DNA of 42,490 nucleotides from Tannerellaceae bacterium (GTDB lineage Bacteria; Bacteroidota; Bacteroidia; Bacteroidales; Tannerellaceae): NCBI GenBank assembly GCA_021201865.1, contig JAJQEE010000178.1, positions 3,250 to 45,739 of the forward strand, read 5' to 3'. Shown piece by piece: positions 42,414 to 42,490 of this stretch (position 1 is its first letter; each line of letters starts with the position of its first letter). The notes under the pieces were generated by a model. It saw only the letters and a program-made list of their open reading frames with translations, ran no database searches and was not told where the DNA came from. The position numbers and the translations under genes were made by a program.

Positions 42414-42490
42414 GTTACCTAAGGTACCTTGTTAATGTTATTTATTGATTAGGGCAAAAACGGCAATAAAAATAACATAATCATTAATAT

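Noticed and set aside
1-42490. CRISPR array
   Set aside because: No set of regularly spaced direct repeats with unique spacers, and no cas-like ORF. The repeats present are palindromes or 21-bp operator pairs.

Overview
The window reads as Bacteroidales chromosome (phylum Bacteroidota), perhaps Tannerellaceae or a relative; genus is not resolved. The evidence is a SusC/SusD pair, a hybrid two-component system (HTCS), Bacteroidota-type promoters (TTTG, about 19 nt, TAnnTTTG), the DUF4286-ruvC pair, two 444-residue glutamate dehydrogenases, many lipoprotein signals and weak Shine-Dalgarno use.

Layout. 1-2213: an AT-rich accessory patch lying at the 3' end of a tRNA-Ala(GGC) gene. It carries a DUF4157 (eCIS-associated) protein that appears split from its C-terminal domain by one base in a G6 tract, then a 51-residue ORF. 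2369-4714: DUF4286, ruvC and a convergent glutamate dehydrogenase. 4821-21298: a polysaccharide utilisation locus (PUL) that looks built for GlcNAc-containing glycans. It has two ThuA-like secreted proteins, SusD, SusC, a GH18 lipoprotein, a small secreted protein, an MFS transporter, a NagB-like deaminase, a ROK kinase and the HTCS regulator. 21582-24542: a protein with two receiver-like domains joined to a PEP-synthase ATP-grasp domain. 24725-27911: a secreted phosphoesterase, then a MurU-like uridylyltransferase translationally coupled to an AmgK-like kinase fused to a RapZ C-terminal domain (cell-wall amino-sugar recycling). 28157-30675: a small ORF, a second glutamate dehydrogenase with a clear promoter and terminator, and small membrane proteins. 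30790-35879: a TonB receptor-hemN-hemG operon. 35957-42413: a hydrolase, a LuxR regulator, a RIC/hemerythrin-like protein, a TIM-barrel protein and a Gfo/Idh/MocA oxidoreductase (the last two with Tat-type signals), and a tetraheme NapC-type cytochrome fused to a formylglycine-enzyme-like domain.

How the parts fit. The two PUL promoter regions, before susC and before the ROK kinase, share an identical 10-bp -7 region and a 17-bp operator-like repeat at the same distance from it. This suggests joint control of outer-membrane uptake and cytoplasmic GlcNAc catabolism by the neighbouring HTCS. The amino-sugar theme returns in the AmgK/RapZ-MurU pair.

Caveat. Four genes (DUF4157, MFS, ROK, AmgK-RapZ) are broken by eight frame changes, all in homopolymers. 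Six are clear one-base losses in A/T runs, one is a G5-to-G6 gain and one is in a G8 run. Residual long-read error is the simplest explanation, but phase variation at the G tracts is not excluded. GC statements and alignments were made by eye; no search was run.
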